This document shows, one piece after another, positions 10,180 through 20,863 of a stretch of 64,000 nt of DNA (positions are counted from its first letter, which is position 1; each line of letters starts with the position of its first letter). A program made the translations under genes and the position numbers. The stretch is from Aldrovandia affinis (Eukaryota; Chordata; Actinopteri; Notacanthiformes; Halosauridae): NCBI GenBank assembly GCA_029706075.1, contig JAINUG010000259.1, forward strand, positions 124,001-188,000, written 5' to 3'. A model generated the notes under the pieces. The model had not been told where the DNA came from and did no database searches. It saw only the letters and a program-made list of their open reading frames with translations.

Positions 10180-10907
10180 ATGGTGCAAGACCAGCTTGTG
10201 AAACGAATGTCGCCAACCAAACGTCGAGCTGGCAGGCTTAGGACCGGCAGACGGGCAGTCATCCCGACCGTCGAAAACCGAGGCCTGTCAGTGCTCCAAC
10301 TCAATGTCGAGGGCCTAACAACCGCCAAACTCGAAGTCCTGCGTCACCTGGCTGATTCCAACGAGGCAGCGGTTCTGCTCCTGCAGGAGACACACTGCAC
10401 ATCCGACAACATCCTCAAGATCCCTGGGTTCCATCTTGCTGGGTCCATCTACAGCAAGCAACACGGTGTGGCAACGTTCGTCAGGACTGAATTAAGCTGG
10501 TCAGCCAGCAGCCAATCCCCACCAGGCTCTAGCATCGAGTGGCTGGTTACAAAAATCCAGGAAACATCAGTCGTCAACGTATACAAACCCCACCATCGGA
10601 GTTGTCCGTGACGTCACTCCCATCAATACCTGCACCTGCCATCTATGCAGGTGACTTCAACTGTCAGCACACAGACTGGGGTTACAACCACACAACACCT
10701 AATGGAGTGGCGCTGAGTGAATGGGCCTCCAACACTGATGCTCTGCTGCTGTACGACCCCAAGGAGCCTCCAACTTTCTTCTCTGCACGCTGGAATACCT
10801 CCACCAACCCGGACCTGGCCTTCGCCATCTGCCACAGTAACGACCGAAACCGGAGAGACGCATCCTGGATAGGTTTCCCGATCACATCACCGACCATCCA
10901 TCATTAA
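10180..10907 (+). pseudogene. LINE APE endonuclease domain (I/Jockey group)
   Basis: Endonuclease that nicks the target strand. The first frame (10180-10611) begins MVQDQLVKRMSPTKRR, then LSVLQLNVEGL (N of the active site) and LLLQETHCTSDN (catalytic Glu). It shifts near 10560-10610 into the second frame (10539-10907), which holds AIYAGDFNCQHTDWGYN (GDFN block) and TNPDLAF. The expected SDH block falls near 10880-10910, where a second frame change occurs (ITSPTIHH then a stop). The cassette is therefore broken at two points. Confidence 0.9.
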
Positions 10908-10920
10908 AGTCCCAGCACTG

Positions 10921-12348
10921 GTGGAACCGGTACCAGGGAAACCCGTCAAGCGATGGAACTTCCGAAAGGCCAACTGGGAGTCGTATGCTGAGGAGACTGA
11001 GAGAAGGTCAGCTGGCCTGCCAGACCCAGACACAGCCGATCTGGATGCGGCCTATGCAGCCTACTGCCAGGTCCTCCTGGGTGCGGCAAAGAAGACCATC
11101 CCACGGGGCTATAACAGGAATTACATCCCGGGTTGGGACGAGGAATGCAGCCGCCTTCTGTGTGACCACCAGAGGGCTAGCTCCAGAGAAGAGGTGGACG
11201 TGACTGCAACAGCACTGCTCCAGAAGCTGGATATCACCCGCAGGGCCAGATGGACAGAAGTCGTCGAATTAATCGACTTCACCCATTCTAGTCGCAAGGC
11301 GTGGCAGACCATCAACCAGCTCACAGGCAGAAATACAACACCCCACAGCTGCCCAGTCACAGCAAATGCCATTGCATCCCATCTCCTGAAGAACGGCCGC
11401 TTCCCGGATGCTGACAAAGCCTTTGCCCGACTGACATCGCGTGAGGTGTCTGGCATCTCGGGAGCGGCCAGTGTCGACTCCAACCTCTCGGGAGAATTCA
11501 CAGCAGAGGAACTCAGTGAGGCCTTGCGCAAGCTCAAGCCAGGCAAATCCCCTGGCCGTGACAACATCCACCCAGAGTTTGTCATCCACCAGAGCACAAC
11601 AACATCTGGCTGGCTCTGTGCTTTCTTTACATCATGCTACCGGAGATTAAAGCTCCCAAAGACTTGGCGCCGTGCCTCTGTCATAGCTCTGCTGAAGCCA
11701 AATAAACCTGCAGAAGACCCTAAGTCATACAGACCAATCTCGCTGCTCTGTGTCCCATTTAAGATCTTGGAGAGGATGATCCATAGCCGCATTGAGCCAG
11801 TGGTGGACTCACAGCTCCCACGGGAACAAGCTGGTTTCCGTCGTGGAAGATCAACAGCAGACCAGGTAACACTACTCTGTCAGGACATTGAGGACAGCTT
11901 CCAGGACAGTGAGAAAGCTGGGGTAGTGTACCTGGATCTGACTGCTGCATATGACACCGTGTGGCACCGGGGACTCCACCTGAAGCTGCTGAGGACAATA
12001 CCAGACCGGCACATGGTGAAGTTCATCATGGAGACACTTTCCAACCGCAGCTTCATCCTCCAGACCAGCAGTGGCCAGTGCAGTAGGCTCAGAAGACTGA
12101 GGAACGGGGTACCGCAGGGGTCTGTTCTCTCGCCGATGTTGTTCAATGTTTACATCCACGACCTACCTGATACAGCATCCAGAAAGTATGGCTACACAGA
12201 TGACCTTGCCATCATGCTGAGCCGACCAACGTGGAAGGCGATGGAAGAGGGTCTTAATGAAGACATGGGCACACTGGTAGCATACCTTCGGAGGTGGCGT
12301 CTACAGCTCAGCGTCGGAAAGACAGTCAGTAGCGGCATACCACCTTAG
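10921..12348 (+). pseudogene. LINE reverse transcriptase domain
   Basis: A 475-codon open frame. Connector residues 1-180, then RT motifs in order: LRKLKPGKSPGRDNIHPEF, SYRPISLLCVPFKILERMIH, REQAGFRRGRSTADQ, VVYLDLTAAYDTVWH (motif A), [17 protein letters not shown] (motif B) and YGYTDDLAIML (motif C). Motif C reads YTDD where related elements have YADD; both catalytic Asp are kept. The frame is lost at 12348 by a small indel and resumes at about 12377. Confidence 0.95.
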
Positions 12349-12376
12349 CACCAGAGAAGCCAGGAGGGAACTCGAG

Positions 12377-13262
12377 GTGCGCGTCGACAACAAATGTCTG
12401 GAGGTCCAGCAAGCCCCGAAGTATCTTGGAGTGCGTCTGGATCGGACATTATCCTTTAAACAACACCTGGAAGAAGTCAAGGCCAAGGTGACATCCAGAG
12501 CCGCGCTGATCCGCCGCCTCGCTGGAACAACCTGGGGAGCCTCCGCTAAGACGCTGCGAATATCCACCCAAGCCCTGGTCTTCTCTGCAGCGGAATACTG
12601 CAGCCCAGTCTGGAGCAGAAGCCCTCATGCGAGAAAGGTCGACGTGGCTATTAATACCTCCCTCCGGATAATAACTGGATGCTTGAAGCCTACTCCTGTG
12701 TTCCTCTTGCCGGTCCTCGCGGGGAATAGCACCGGCCGGCCTCCGACGGGAGGCTGCCACCCTCGCCCTGGCCAGGAAGGCACAAAAATATGACTGGCAC
12801 ATCTTGCACAACACCACAGTAACACCAGCACCTCCAAGCAGACTCAAGTCCCGCCACCCCTACAACAAGGCAGCACAAGAGATGCTCAACTTCACCTCTG
12901 AGGACATCTCCAGAGATGCATGGTTGGCAGCAGCTTGGCAGCAGGAGTGGGAGTCGGCCGGGCCCTCCCGAGTCCACCGCTACATTTGGGACCCAGGAGA
13001 TGGCGCCATTGGAGGAGACGACCTACCACGCCGGCAATGGACCACGCTGAACCGTCTACGGACTGGGGTTGGTCGCTTTGGGTCATCAATGAAGACGTGG
13101 GGCTTGGCGGACAGTGCGGCATGCGAGTGCGGTGACCCTGAGCAGACCGCCGACCATATAATCAACATCTGCCCCTTATATGGACCACCCTCGGAAGCCA
13201 GCCTCTTCGACCTAGGACCAGAGATGCGGGCATGGCTACGCGACACCGAGTTGGACATCTGA
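12377..13262 (+). pseudogene. LINE ORF2 C-terminal thumb and zinc motif
   Basis: Continuation of the RT protein in two frames. 12377-12793 holds KYLGVRLDRTLSFKQHLEEV and SAAEYCSPVWSRS, the thumb region. 12804-13262 ends with CECGDPEQTADHIINICPL, a C-x-C...H...C motif common at the C-terminus of this LINE group. The frame changes near 12720-12800. The stop codon at 13260 lies only some 20 bp from the 3' end of the element. Confidence 0.9.
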
Positions 13263-13771
13263 CGTTACACGAAAGAAGAAGTCCACCAAAAATTACCAGT
13301 AACTATTCTCAAGGAATTGAATGAATGATAATTTCAGTTTTTCAATTGAAGTTATTTCACTAAATCTTTATTCGAAAATTTCACAAAATACATTTTTAGA
13401 TTCAGTACGCCTTAGGCGATTTAACTAGGGTGGTCTTATGCCTGAATTAATTTACTAAAAAATTAAAAGATCGCTAATGTTTAAAATGTATTTAATTCGG
13501 TCGCGTTTCTAAAAACCTGCCTCCCAGAAAGGCATTTAGTATGAAAAACAAAGCAAACCCAAACATACATGGTTGTCTATCTCTTCGCTGTAACTCTGCA
13601 TCGAGATTTAGGGAATTGTTACTTTAAAACGTAACAGCGGCAGAAAAACTGTATTTCTCTATGATGGTTCAATTTAGCTATTAATCCGCGGATCATATGC
13701 GTGCCGAACCATGCGGGTTGATCCGTACGGATCACGGATCAACTGCGATCCGTTACACCACTAGAATATAA

Positions 13772-14439
13772 CAGGAACAGGTAGGCCTACATACCCCTTT
13801 ACAGTAGCATATAATTTATTTTCTAGGTTGAAATCGCGGGCAGAGACCTATATCCCCTATATCAGCCAATCGCTGTGGGCACATATCTTGTCATGCTCCA
13901 AGGACATGTGATGACAGTGTGCTAGCTATGGAAGACAAAGATGATGCAGTTGTGGAGCGCAAGCCCTTTCTCTCTCCCAAAAAAATGTTTTTAATCATTT
14001 GTTTATGGCCAGTAATTCAAAGATAAAAGGTAATTTAGATCCTTTGAAATGGCCATGGTAAGAATTGTTTTTGAAAAGTCAGGCATATGTCATAAGAAAA
14101 AGCATTACTGAAAAATGAAAAATGTAACCCAAGTTAATACAATACATGGATTTCTTGTTTGATTTTTAAATTTACTGTCACAATACAATACAATACAAAT
14201 GCTACTAATTTTCCTCTCTTGGAGGTGTATTTCACGTATGTATGAGCCAATAATGAATTTCTTACATAACACTTTTCAAAGTAATGTTAATTAAGAAATT
14301 TTGACCATATGCCAGAAATATTTGGCTAAATGTTTTTCCGAGGTACCATGATACTGTAACAGGTATGACCTGTGACGGTGCTCGGCCACACCTTTCCCTG
14401 GTCTTCGCCCACACCCCTACCCGGAGATAGGTCGGCCCT
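13772..14439. other. Unassigned spacer
   Basis: Between the hAT and piggyBac-like copy A. Short AT-rich words and a small (caata)n-like stretch near 14180-14200. The last 90 bp (from about 14350) is GC-rich and may be the left part of the sequence that continues after the piggyBac-like element at 15798. No coding signal. Confidence 0.45.
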
Positions 14440-14458
14440 TTAACCCCCTGAGGTCGGC

Positions 14459-14476
14459 TGGATCGGCGCCGATCCA
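14459..14476. repeat. Perfect 18-bp palindrome in piggyBac-like A terminus
   Basis: tggatcggcgccgatcca reads the same on both strands. Copies B (26591-26608) and C (49916-49933) have a different 18-mer, gggagcggcgccgctccc, at the same place, also a perfect palindrome. The core cggcgccg is constant. Confidence 0.95.
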
Positions 14477-14799
14477 AGCAGCAATACAAGTATATTACTA
14501 TTTCTAACTTCGCGATATTTTATCATACACACGCGGCAAAAACATTGACAGAAACCTTAGAATCGCGACTTTCCGATTTGAGCACTGGCAAATCAAATGG
14601 GATTTTTAAAATTAGCTTAATTAGACCAAAAGTAAACCTTGCTTTTTACTCTGTTTTTACCTTTTAGTAACGTCCCCTTCTATTGACATGTTAACGAGGT
14701 GCTAATTTAGGGAGGTGCGTCCGGCCATGTGTGAAAACGCCGGCATAAACAACACAAACTGAAGAGGACAGTCTATGCTGATATTTATTTTATTTCGCT

Positions 14800-15290
14800 T
14801 GTTTTCAAATACTCGTGAAAATATATATAAATTCCGCGTCTTGTGACTACATATTCCGCATGTCGCAATGTAACAAATTGCAATAGGCACAGAAAATACT
14901 TTTCAAACAGCCTAAAATGTTATAAAATATATCGTATGTCTGTGTTTACGCTTGCAATCTGCCAGCAACAGTATATTCACGAGTATATTTTCAAATACTC
15001 GTGAAAATATATGAATTCCGCGCCTTGTGACTACATATTCCGCATGTCGCAATGTAACAAATTGCAATAGGCACACAAAATACTTTTCAAACAGCGTAAA
15101 ATGTTATAAAATATATCGTATGTCTGTGTTTACGCTTGCAATCTGCCAGCAACAGTCTATGCTATTGATTTTATTTCGCTTGTTTTTTTATTTTTTTACA
15201 TCTTGTCTGTGTTTACGCTTGCAATCTGCCAGCAACAGTCTATGCTGATATTAATTTTATTTCGCTTGTTTTCAAATACTCGTGAAAATA
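14800..15290. repeat. Tandem internal units in piggyBac-like A
   Basis: A block running from tcaaatactcgtgaaaatat through attccgcgtcttgtgac and cgtatgtctgtgtttacg to ctgccagcaacagt occurs at about 14805-14975 and again at about 14985-15158, with partial third and fourth pieces up to 15290. Unit length is about 180-185 bp. The copies differ by only a few bases. Confidence 0.85.
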
Positions 15291-15797
15291 TAGCCTATGA
15301 ATATCGCGTGTTGTGACGCCAAACATTCCGCGTGTTGCAACGTAACAAAGAGCCAAAATGAATATTCAGGTATTTAGCATTTAGCCCTCCCACAGCCTGA
15401 AATAAATGTGACCAGTTCTGATAAAAACAGGTTTTTAGCTATTTAGATCTCAGATGTGCTAAACTATTTTCACACCCTTACATAACCAAGACCTTGGTGA
15501 ACAAACGCACATTGGCAAAACAATTCGTCACTATAGTTTAGTGTGTGCTTTCACATCTTTTGTGACAGCAGAAAAATTTACTATTTTTAACTTGTGTGTT
15601 TGTAGATCTATTTACAAGCTGCATATGATACTGACCAAACTATTGATGGCATACAAATGTAGCTGTGATTGTCCTTCAAATAAAAATATCAAACACTTTG
15701 GAGTAAGTGTGTGTTAAATTGATGAAATTGAGATAAATATCAGACCATGCCAAAATCTAAAAACATTAAAAGCTTAGCACGGACCTCAGGGGGTTAA

Positions 15798-16727
15798 ATA
15801 CACACTTCCCTTTTGAATCAAGCAGCCCGCGAATTCATTGTTTGGTGTTCTCTCGCTGCGTTTCTTCCTCGCTGGAAGAGTTGTGCTGGTTACCCCTTGC
15901 TGGAAAAGCTAATTCTGGTATGATGGCTTAACTCATTCTTTGGCAGCAATCCTGGTTAGTATAGCAATATACTTGCCCTGACTAAAACTGTGCGTGTACT
16001 TTACAATCGGTCCCAGCCCCTGGCTTTTTCCTCCACTCCTGGTTTCGGTTGCCCATTAGAGGGGTGTACTTTCCTTTGCAGTATACCAAGATAATCACAA
16101 CCCCTAAAGAGTGCCCATAGTGGGGTGTATTCTATTTTGCTGTGTACTAAGATAATCACCACCTCTAAAGAGTGCCCATAACGGGGTGTAACCCACCTTG
16201 CGGTGCATAAAGATAATCACACTCCCTATAGATTGACGCCCTAGCACCATCCCTTGTACTGCCCCCTTAGTGCTTTGGTGGCTCAGACCGTGTAGACTCC
16301 TGCGGGTGAGCATTCTCCTGGGACTTGCTCCATCCCCCAACCCCCTTCTTCCCTGTTCTAGTAAGGGAAGTATAGTGCCTTCTCTTTTCAGTTGTTTTTT
16401 TTCAGTTAAATTGTTTTGTGCCTGCCAATCTATGGTGTCCCAACCCTCTGTCTCCAGTGAGCCTCTAAAAAAATGACAACAAAGACAAGAGACAAATAAA
16501 GATATTTTGTATTTTTGAATTACAGCCTCTGTCTAAGTTAATTTAATTGAACCTAATTAGCTAATGTGTTATTGTTTACTTCCCAATACTCAGTTGTAAA
16601 GGCAGGGCACTCTGTTATAGTGAGTTAATCAACTAATTATAAATGTGAATGGAGGAGGAAAGGGGGTGTTCGTTTGAAACACAAAAAAGAATTTTGCCTT
16701 ATCTTTCTATAACAAGTTACATTACAT
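15798..16727. other. Non-coding flank with repeated family; LTR-like
   Basis: 15811-15990 is homologous, inverted, to 46151-46310, so it belongs to a dispersed family. A tttaaata box at the start and an aataaa at 16495 would suit an LTR with polyadenylation signal, but no TSD was found. A 3-copy tandem repeat lies at 16050-16235. No coding signal. Confidence 0.4.
16050..16235. repeat. ~62-bp tandem repeat, three copies
   Basis: Each unit contains ggggtgta, then a variable piece, then aagataatcac and ctaaagagtgcccata. Copies are diverged but in register. Confidence 0.8.
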
Positions 16728-16905
16728 TTACATTTTAAGCATTTAGCAGACGCTCTTATCCAGAGCGACTTACAAGATGTGCATTAATACAAGGTAAGAA
16801 CAATCAAAGTTAGCGTACAAGATCAGTGCAGTAAAACGGCAAAAGATATCATTGCAGGCGTCTGCGTATCATACCTGTAACATTGGGAAAGAAAAGGTTA
16901 GTGGG

Positions 16906-16933
16906 TTTTTTTTTTTTTTTTTTTTTTTTTTTT
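16906..16933. repeat. Poly(T) run, 28 nt
   Basis: Uninterrupted T run in the L2 3' UTR (poly(A) on the L2 sense strand). The other L2 ends here have only short A/T-rich stretches at the same place (63420-63455), so it has expanded in this copy. Confidence 0.95.
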
Positions 16934-16982
16934 CTCTCACAAGTAAACAGTGGTGACAACAGATTGGCTAGAAGGACAGTGT

Positions 16983-18657
16983 TCAGTGGTAGTGGAGTCT
17001 GAAGAGGTGGGTTTTGAGTCTCTTGCGGAAGATTGGAAGTGATTCCGCAGTCCTGACCGATTGCGGGAGGTCGTTCCACCAACGAGGGACCAGGACAGAG
17101 AAGAGGCGAGACCGCGATGAGCGGCTGCCAGGCGTCCGGAGGGATGGGGCAGTCAGTCTGCCAGCGGAGGCGGAGCGGAGGGGTCTGGACGGGGTGTAGG
17201 GCGTGATGAGTGACTGGAGGTATGGGGGAGCAGTACCTCTGGCCGCTTGAAAAGCAAGCACCAGTGACTTGAATCTGATGCGTGCTGCGATGGGGAGCCA
17301 ATGCAGAGAGGAGAGTAGAGGGGTGACGTGGGTGAACTTCGGCTGGTTGAACACCAGGCGAGCAGCAGCGTTCTGGACTAGTTGCAGTGGCTTGATGGCA
17401 CAGGCCGGACGGCCTGCCAGCAAGGAATTGCAGTAGTCCAGACGTGAGATCACCAGGGCCTGGACCAGGAGTTGAGTGGCCTCTTGGGTGAGGAACGGTC
17501 TGATCCTCCGGATGTTGTGGAGGGAGAAACGGCAGGTCCAAGTGATCGCTGCAATATGGCTCGAGAAGCACAGCTGGTTGTCCAGGGTTACCCCAAGACT
17601 CCTGGCAGACTGGGACGGAGACACTATGGAGCCTTCCACGGTGATTGACGCATCAATCATCGGGAGCCCCTTCGCTGGGAGGAAGAGCAGCTCTGTCTTC
17701 CCCAGGTTCAGCTTCAGGTGGTGGGTGGACATCCATGCGGAGATGTCAGCCAGGCATGCAGAGATCCGACCCAGGACCTGGGTATCAGATGGAGGGAAGG
17801 AGAGAAACAGTTGAGTGTCATCAGCATAATAGTGATAGGAAAAACCATGAGCAGAAATAACAGAGCCAAATGACTTGGTGTACAGAGAAAATAGGACAGG
17901 GCCTAGCACCGAGCCCTGCGGGACACCGGTAGAGAGGGTGCGGGAGAGGAGAGGATCCTCTCCAGGCCACCTGGTAGGACCGGTCAGCCAGGTAGGACTC
18001 AAACCATGTCAGCACAGATCCAGAGATTCCCATCTCGACGAGAGATGAGAGCAGGATCCGGTGGTCCACGGTGTCGAACGCCGCCGACAGGTTGAGGAGG
18101 AGGAGGAGGACGGAGCTAAGGGATCGGGACTTAGCGACGTGAAGAGCCTCAGTGACCACAAGGAGAGCAGTCTCTGTGGAGTGGCCTGCTCTGAACCCAG
18201 ATTGGTTGGGATCAAGTAGGACGTTCTGTAAGAGATGAGCAGACAGTTGATTATAGACAGCCCGCTCTAACGTTTTGGAGAGGAAAGGGAGGAGAGAGAC
18301 AGGTCGGTAGTTAGAGATGACAGCAGGATTCAGAGAGGGTTTTTTGAGGAGGGGGACAACCTGAGCACATTTGAGGGAGGAGGGGACAGAGCCAGAGGAA
18401 AGAGAGGAGTTAATGACATTAGAGACAAAGGGGAGGATGTCCATAGCAATGGACTGGAAGAGGGGGGAAGGAATGGGATCAAGAGGGCAGGTGGTGGGAC
18501 GGTGGGAAAGAACGAGTTGAAGGATGTCCGAGTCAGGGAGGGGTGAGAAGGAGGACAGAGGTGGGAGGTTTAGGTAGCGGGATGGGAGAAGGAGACGTAA
18601 GGGGGAAGGAATTGCGAATGACCTCAACCTTCTCATGAAAGAAGGATGAGAAGTCAT
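16983..18657 (-). pseudogene. L2 reverse transcriptase
   Basis: RT domain in two frames. 18657-17821 holds LDPIPSPLFQSIAMDILPFV, NYRPVSLLPFLSKTLERAVY, NQSGFRAGHSTETALL and LLNLSAAFDTVDHRILL (motif A). 18002-16983 holds [18 protein letters not shown] (motif B), [14 protein letters not shown] (motif C, intact) and the thumb, ending [20 protein letters not shown]. Motif A reads LN where L2 proteins have LD, so the first catalytic Asp is replaced by Asn. The frames join by a shift near 17900-18000. Related LINEs keep all of this in one frame. Confidence 0.95.
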
Positions 18658-19950
18658 CAGCGGTTATAGAGGAGGGGGGTGGGGGAGGAAGAAGGGTGAG
18701 GAGAGAGGAAAATGTAGCATAGAGTTTACGTGGGTTGGAAACAGAAGATTGAATCTTAGAAAGGAAAAATGCAGACTTAGCAGAGGAGAGGTTCGCGGAG
18801 AAGGAAGCCAGGAGTGTGTGGAAGTCTGACAGAGCTACAGGGGATTTGGATTTTCTCCATTTCCTTTCTGCCGCACGCAGCTTCAGTCGGTTAGCCCGAA
18901 TGGAATCGGTTAGCCAGGGGGCGGGGGGGCGGAGACGAGCGGGTTTAGCTGATAGAGGACAGAGTAAGTCAAAGGAGGAGGAGAGAGAGGAGAGTAGGGT
19001 GGATGATGCTACTTCAGCAGGTAGCTGAGAGAAGGCATCAGTAGGGGGAAGGGAAGATAGGACAGTAGCTGACAGGGCAGCGGGTGAGAGAGAGTGGAGG
19101 TTGCGACGGACAAGGACAGTGGGAGCAGGTGAAGATGGTTTAGGGACAGAGGGGAGGGGGAGGGAGAAAGACAGAAAGGAATGGTCAGACACATGTAGAG
19201 GCGATACCGTAATGTTGGGTGAGGCGCAGTTCCTGGTGAAGACCAGGTCCAGTTGGTTACCGGCCTTGTGGGTGGATGGGGATTCAGCCATGGTGAAGTC
19301 AAAGGACTGAAGCAGGGGAGGAATGCAGAGGCCTGGGAGGACTCTAGCTGCAGGTTGAAGTCCCCGAGGAGTAAGACGGGAGTGCCGTCCTCAGGGAAGG
19401 CACTGAGTAGGGCATCCATCTCGTCTAGGAAACTCCCAGTGGACCTGGAGGGCGATAAAGAACAATGATGTGCAGTTTGCATGGAACAGTGACAGTGACA
19501 GCATGAAATTCAAAGGAGGAGGGTGAGAAGTGAAGAAGAGGATCTCCACACAGGGGGAAATGAGTATACCTGTCCCTCCACCTCTACCTGAGGGTTGTGG
19601 AGTGTGGGAGAAGGTGTAGGCGGCAGAGAGGGCAGCAGGGGTGGCCGTGTTCTGAGGAGTGATCCACGTCTCCGTGAGCGCCAGGAACTGCAGGGAAAGT
19701 AGGGAGGCCTGGGGGATTAAATCGGCCTTCCGGACAGCGGACTGGCAGTTCCAGAGTCCGCCTGCTACCACCACGTCAACACCGGGAGATCTAGGAGGGT
19801 GGATGAGGTTGGACAGATTACGGGTGTGGATAGAATCTCTCCATCTAGGCAATCTAGAAGAGGAGACATGGACTGGGATAGGGAGGAAGCATGTAGTGTT
19901 AGATGCAGAGGTAGTACAATAGGGAGATACAAAACTATGATACTCACCGT
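18533..19950 (-). pseudogene. L2 endonuclease and linker
   Basis: N-terminal half of the L2 protein in three frames. 19852-19391 has GLWNCQSAVRKADLI, LSLQFLALTETWITPQNTAT (catalytic Glu) and GGTGILIS. 19482-19009 has PVLLLGDFNLQLESSQASAF (GDFN block). 19291-18533 has NQLDLVFTRNCAS, VSDHSFLSFSLPLPS (SDH block) and the basic linker RLKLRAAERKWRKSK leading to the RT. All endonuclease motifs are kept, but two or three indels divide the frame. Confidence 0.93.
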
Positions 19951-20118
19951 GCGGCGAGCACTCCCTAGCTGGCCCCCCTCGGTGGACTCCTGCAGGTAGA
20001 GTTTGTCTTTGTCCGCCGAGTCTTCGTCCGGGGAGGCTGCCGCGAAAAGCTTCCGCTATCCACAGCTATGGCTGCTAATATAGCCGAGTGATGCTAGGCA
20101 CTAAGTGGCGAGTGCCAC

Positions 20119-20863
20119 CTGATAACAAAGCACAGTAATTAACAACTTAGCTTTCTTCCGCTACTAAAGAAACGCTCAACTACAAACACGGTCTGATACA
20201 ATAAGACCGATTCAAAACAGCTGAGTCGCAATCAGCTTTGAAATAAAACTATTATATATATAATCTAATAACTGCTGGACATCAGCGACACAATAGCCAG
20301 CTAGTTACAAAAGCAAAGTAGCAATTAAGTGCCAATTCTACCCGATGGGACAGGATACGACCACAGAAGCTAAACAAACAAAATCTAACGCCGGAAAAGT
20401 ACACTTACTGATACGCGACAAGACAGTACTAACCAGAGTACGAATGCACACTGCCTGAGTTCTGGCAGCACTAAATCCTACCAGAGTACGAATGCACACT
20501 GCCTGAGTTCTGGCTGAGCACGCTTAAATCCTACCTGATAACAAAGCACAGTAATTAACAACTTAGCTTTCTTCCGCTACTAAAGAAACGCTCAACTACA
20601 AACACGGTCTGATACAATAAGACCGATTCAAAACAGCTGAGTCGCAATCAGCTTTGAAATAAAACTATTATATATATAATCTAATAACTGCTGGACATCA
20701 GCGACACAATAGCCAGCTAGTTACAAAAGCAAAGTAGCAATTAAGTGCCAATTCTACCCGATGGGACAGGATATGACCACAGAAGCTAAACAAACAAAAT
20801 CTAACGCCGGAAAAGTACACTTACTAGTGTACGAATGCACACTTCAGTTCTGGCTGAGCAGTT
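20119..20863. repeat. Tandem duplication at the L2 5' end
   Basis: The block beginning ctgataacaaagcacagtaa at 20119 recurs at 20535, an offset of 416 bp. About 290 bp are identical except for one visible base (gatacgacc against gatatgacc). Within the first unit a ~34-bp piece (agagtacgaatgcacactgc then ctgagttctggc) is itself repeated (about 20434 and 20481). This resembles 5' UTR promoter monomers in other LINEs. Confidence 0.9.

Larger units (their letters stand above)
10130..13281 (+). mobile_element. I/Jockey-group LINE, 3.15 kb, in hAT
   Basis: Non-LTR retrotransposon with a perfect 12-bp target duplication tccaccaaaaat (10118-10129, 13282-13293). It encodes an APE endonuclease (10180-10907), RT (10921-12348) and a C-terminal zinc motif (12804-13262). 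It ends tacacgaaagaagaag right after the stop codon, without poly(A). The clade within the I/Jockey group is not certain; the RT resembles a family common in invertebrates. GC content is clearly higher than in the surroundings. Three or four frameshifts make this copy defective. Its tail is shared with the SINE at 51110-51450. Confidence 0.93.
10052..13763. mobile_element. Non-autonomous hAT transposon
   Basis: Ends taggggtgcattggatc and, inverted, tagtggtgtaacggatc; subterminal words repeat the ggatca motif. An exact 8-bp target duplication gaatataa flanks it (10044-10051, 13764-13771), the hAT signature. Without the LINE at 10130-13281 it is only about 550 bp and carries no transposase, so it must have moved with enzyme made elsewhere. 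Confidence 0.93.
14440..15797. mobile_element. piggyBac-like non-autonomous element, copy A
   Basis: Bounded by TTAA on both sides (14440-14443, 15794-15797). Termini are ccccctgaggtc and, inverted, ccccctgaggtc: a TTAA target with ends starting CCC is the piggyBac signature. No transposase frame is visible. The interior has tandem copies of a ~185-bp unit (14800-15290) and one 18-bp terminal palindrome (14459-14476). It is in inverse orientation to copies B (25046-26627) and C (48430-49952); a short piece, D, lies at 39203-39345. Confidence 0.85.
16728..20863 (-). mobile_element. L2 LINE, nearly full length (~4.1 kb)
   Basis: Minus-strand L2-clade retrotransposon. The 3' end is at 16728 (tacatttacattttaagc, then the agcagacgctcttatccaga hairpin region that L2 RT recognises). 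The ORF (about 19950-16983) contains endonuclease and RT; the 5' region (19950-20863) is non-coding and carries a tandem duplication. A run of 28 T at 16906-16933 lies in the 3' UTR. GC content is high. Several frameshifts and an Asp-to-Asn change in RT motif A make it inactive. No clear TSD was seen. Confidence 0.93.

Noticed and set aside
11121-11597. 158-codon minus-strand frame and other antisense frames over the 10130-13281 LINE
   Set aside because: Shadows of the GC-rich RT gene on the other strand; no motifs.
14350-16600. A complete LTR split by piggyBac-like copy A
   Set aside because: Possible from the tttaaata box and aataaa, but neither border has a duplication.
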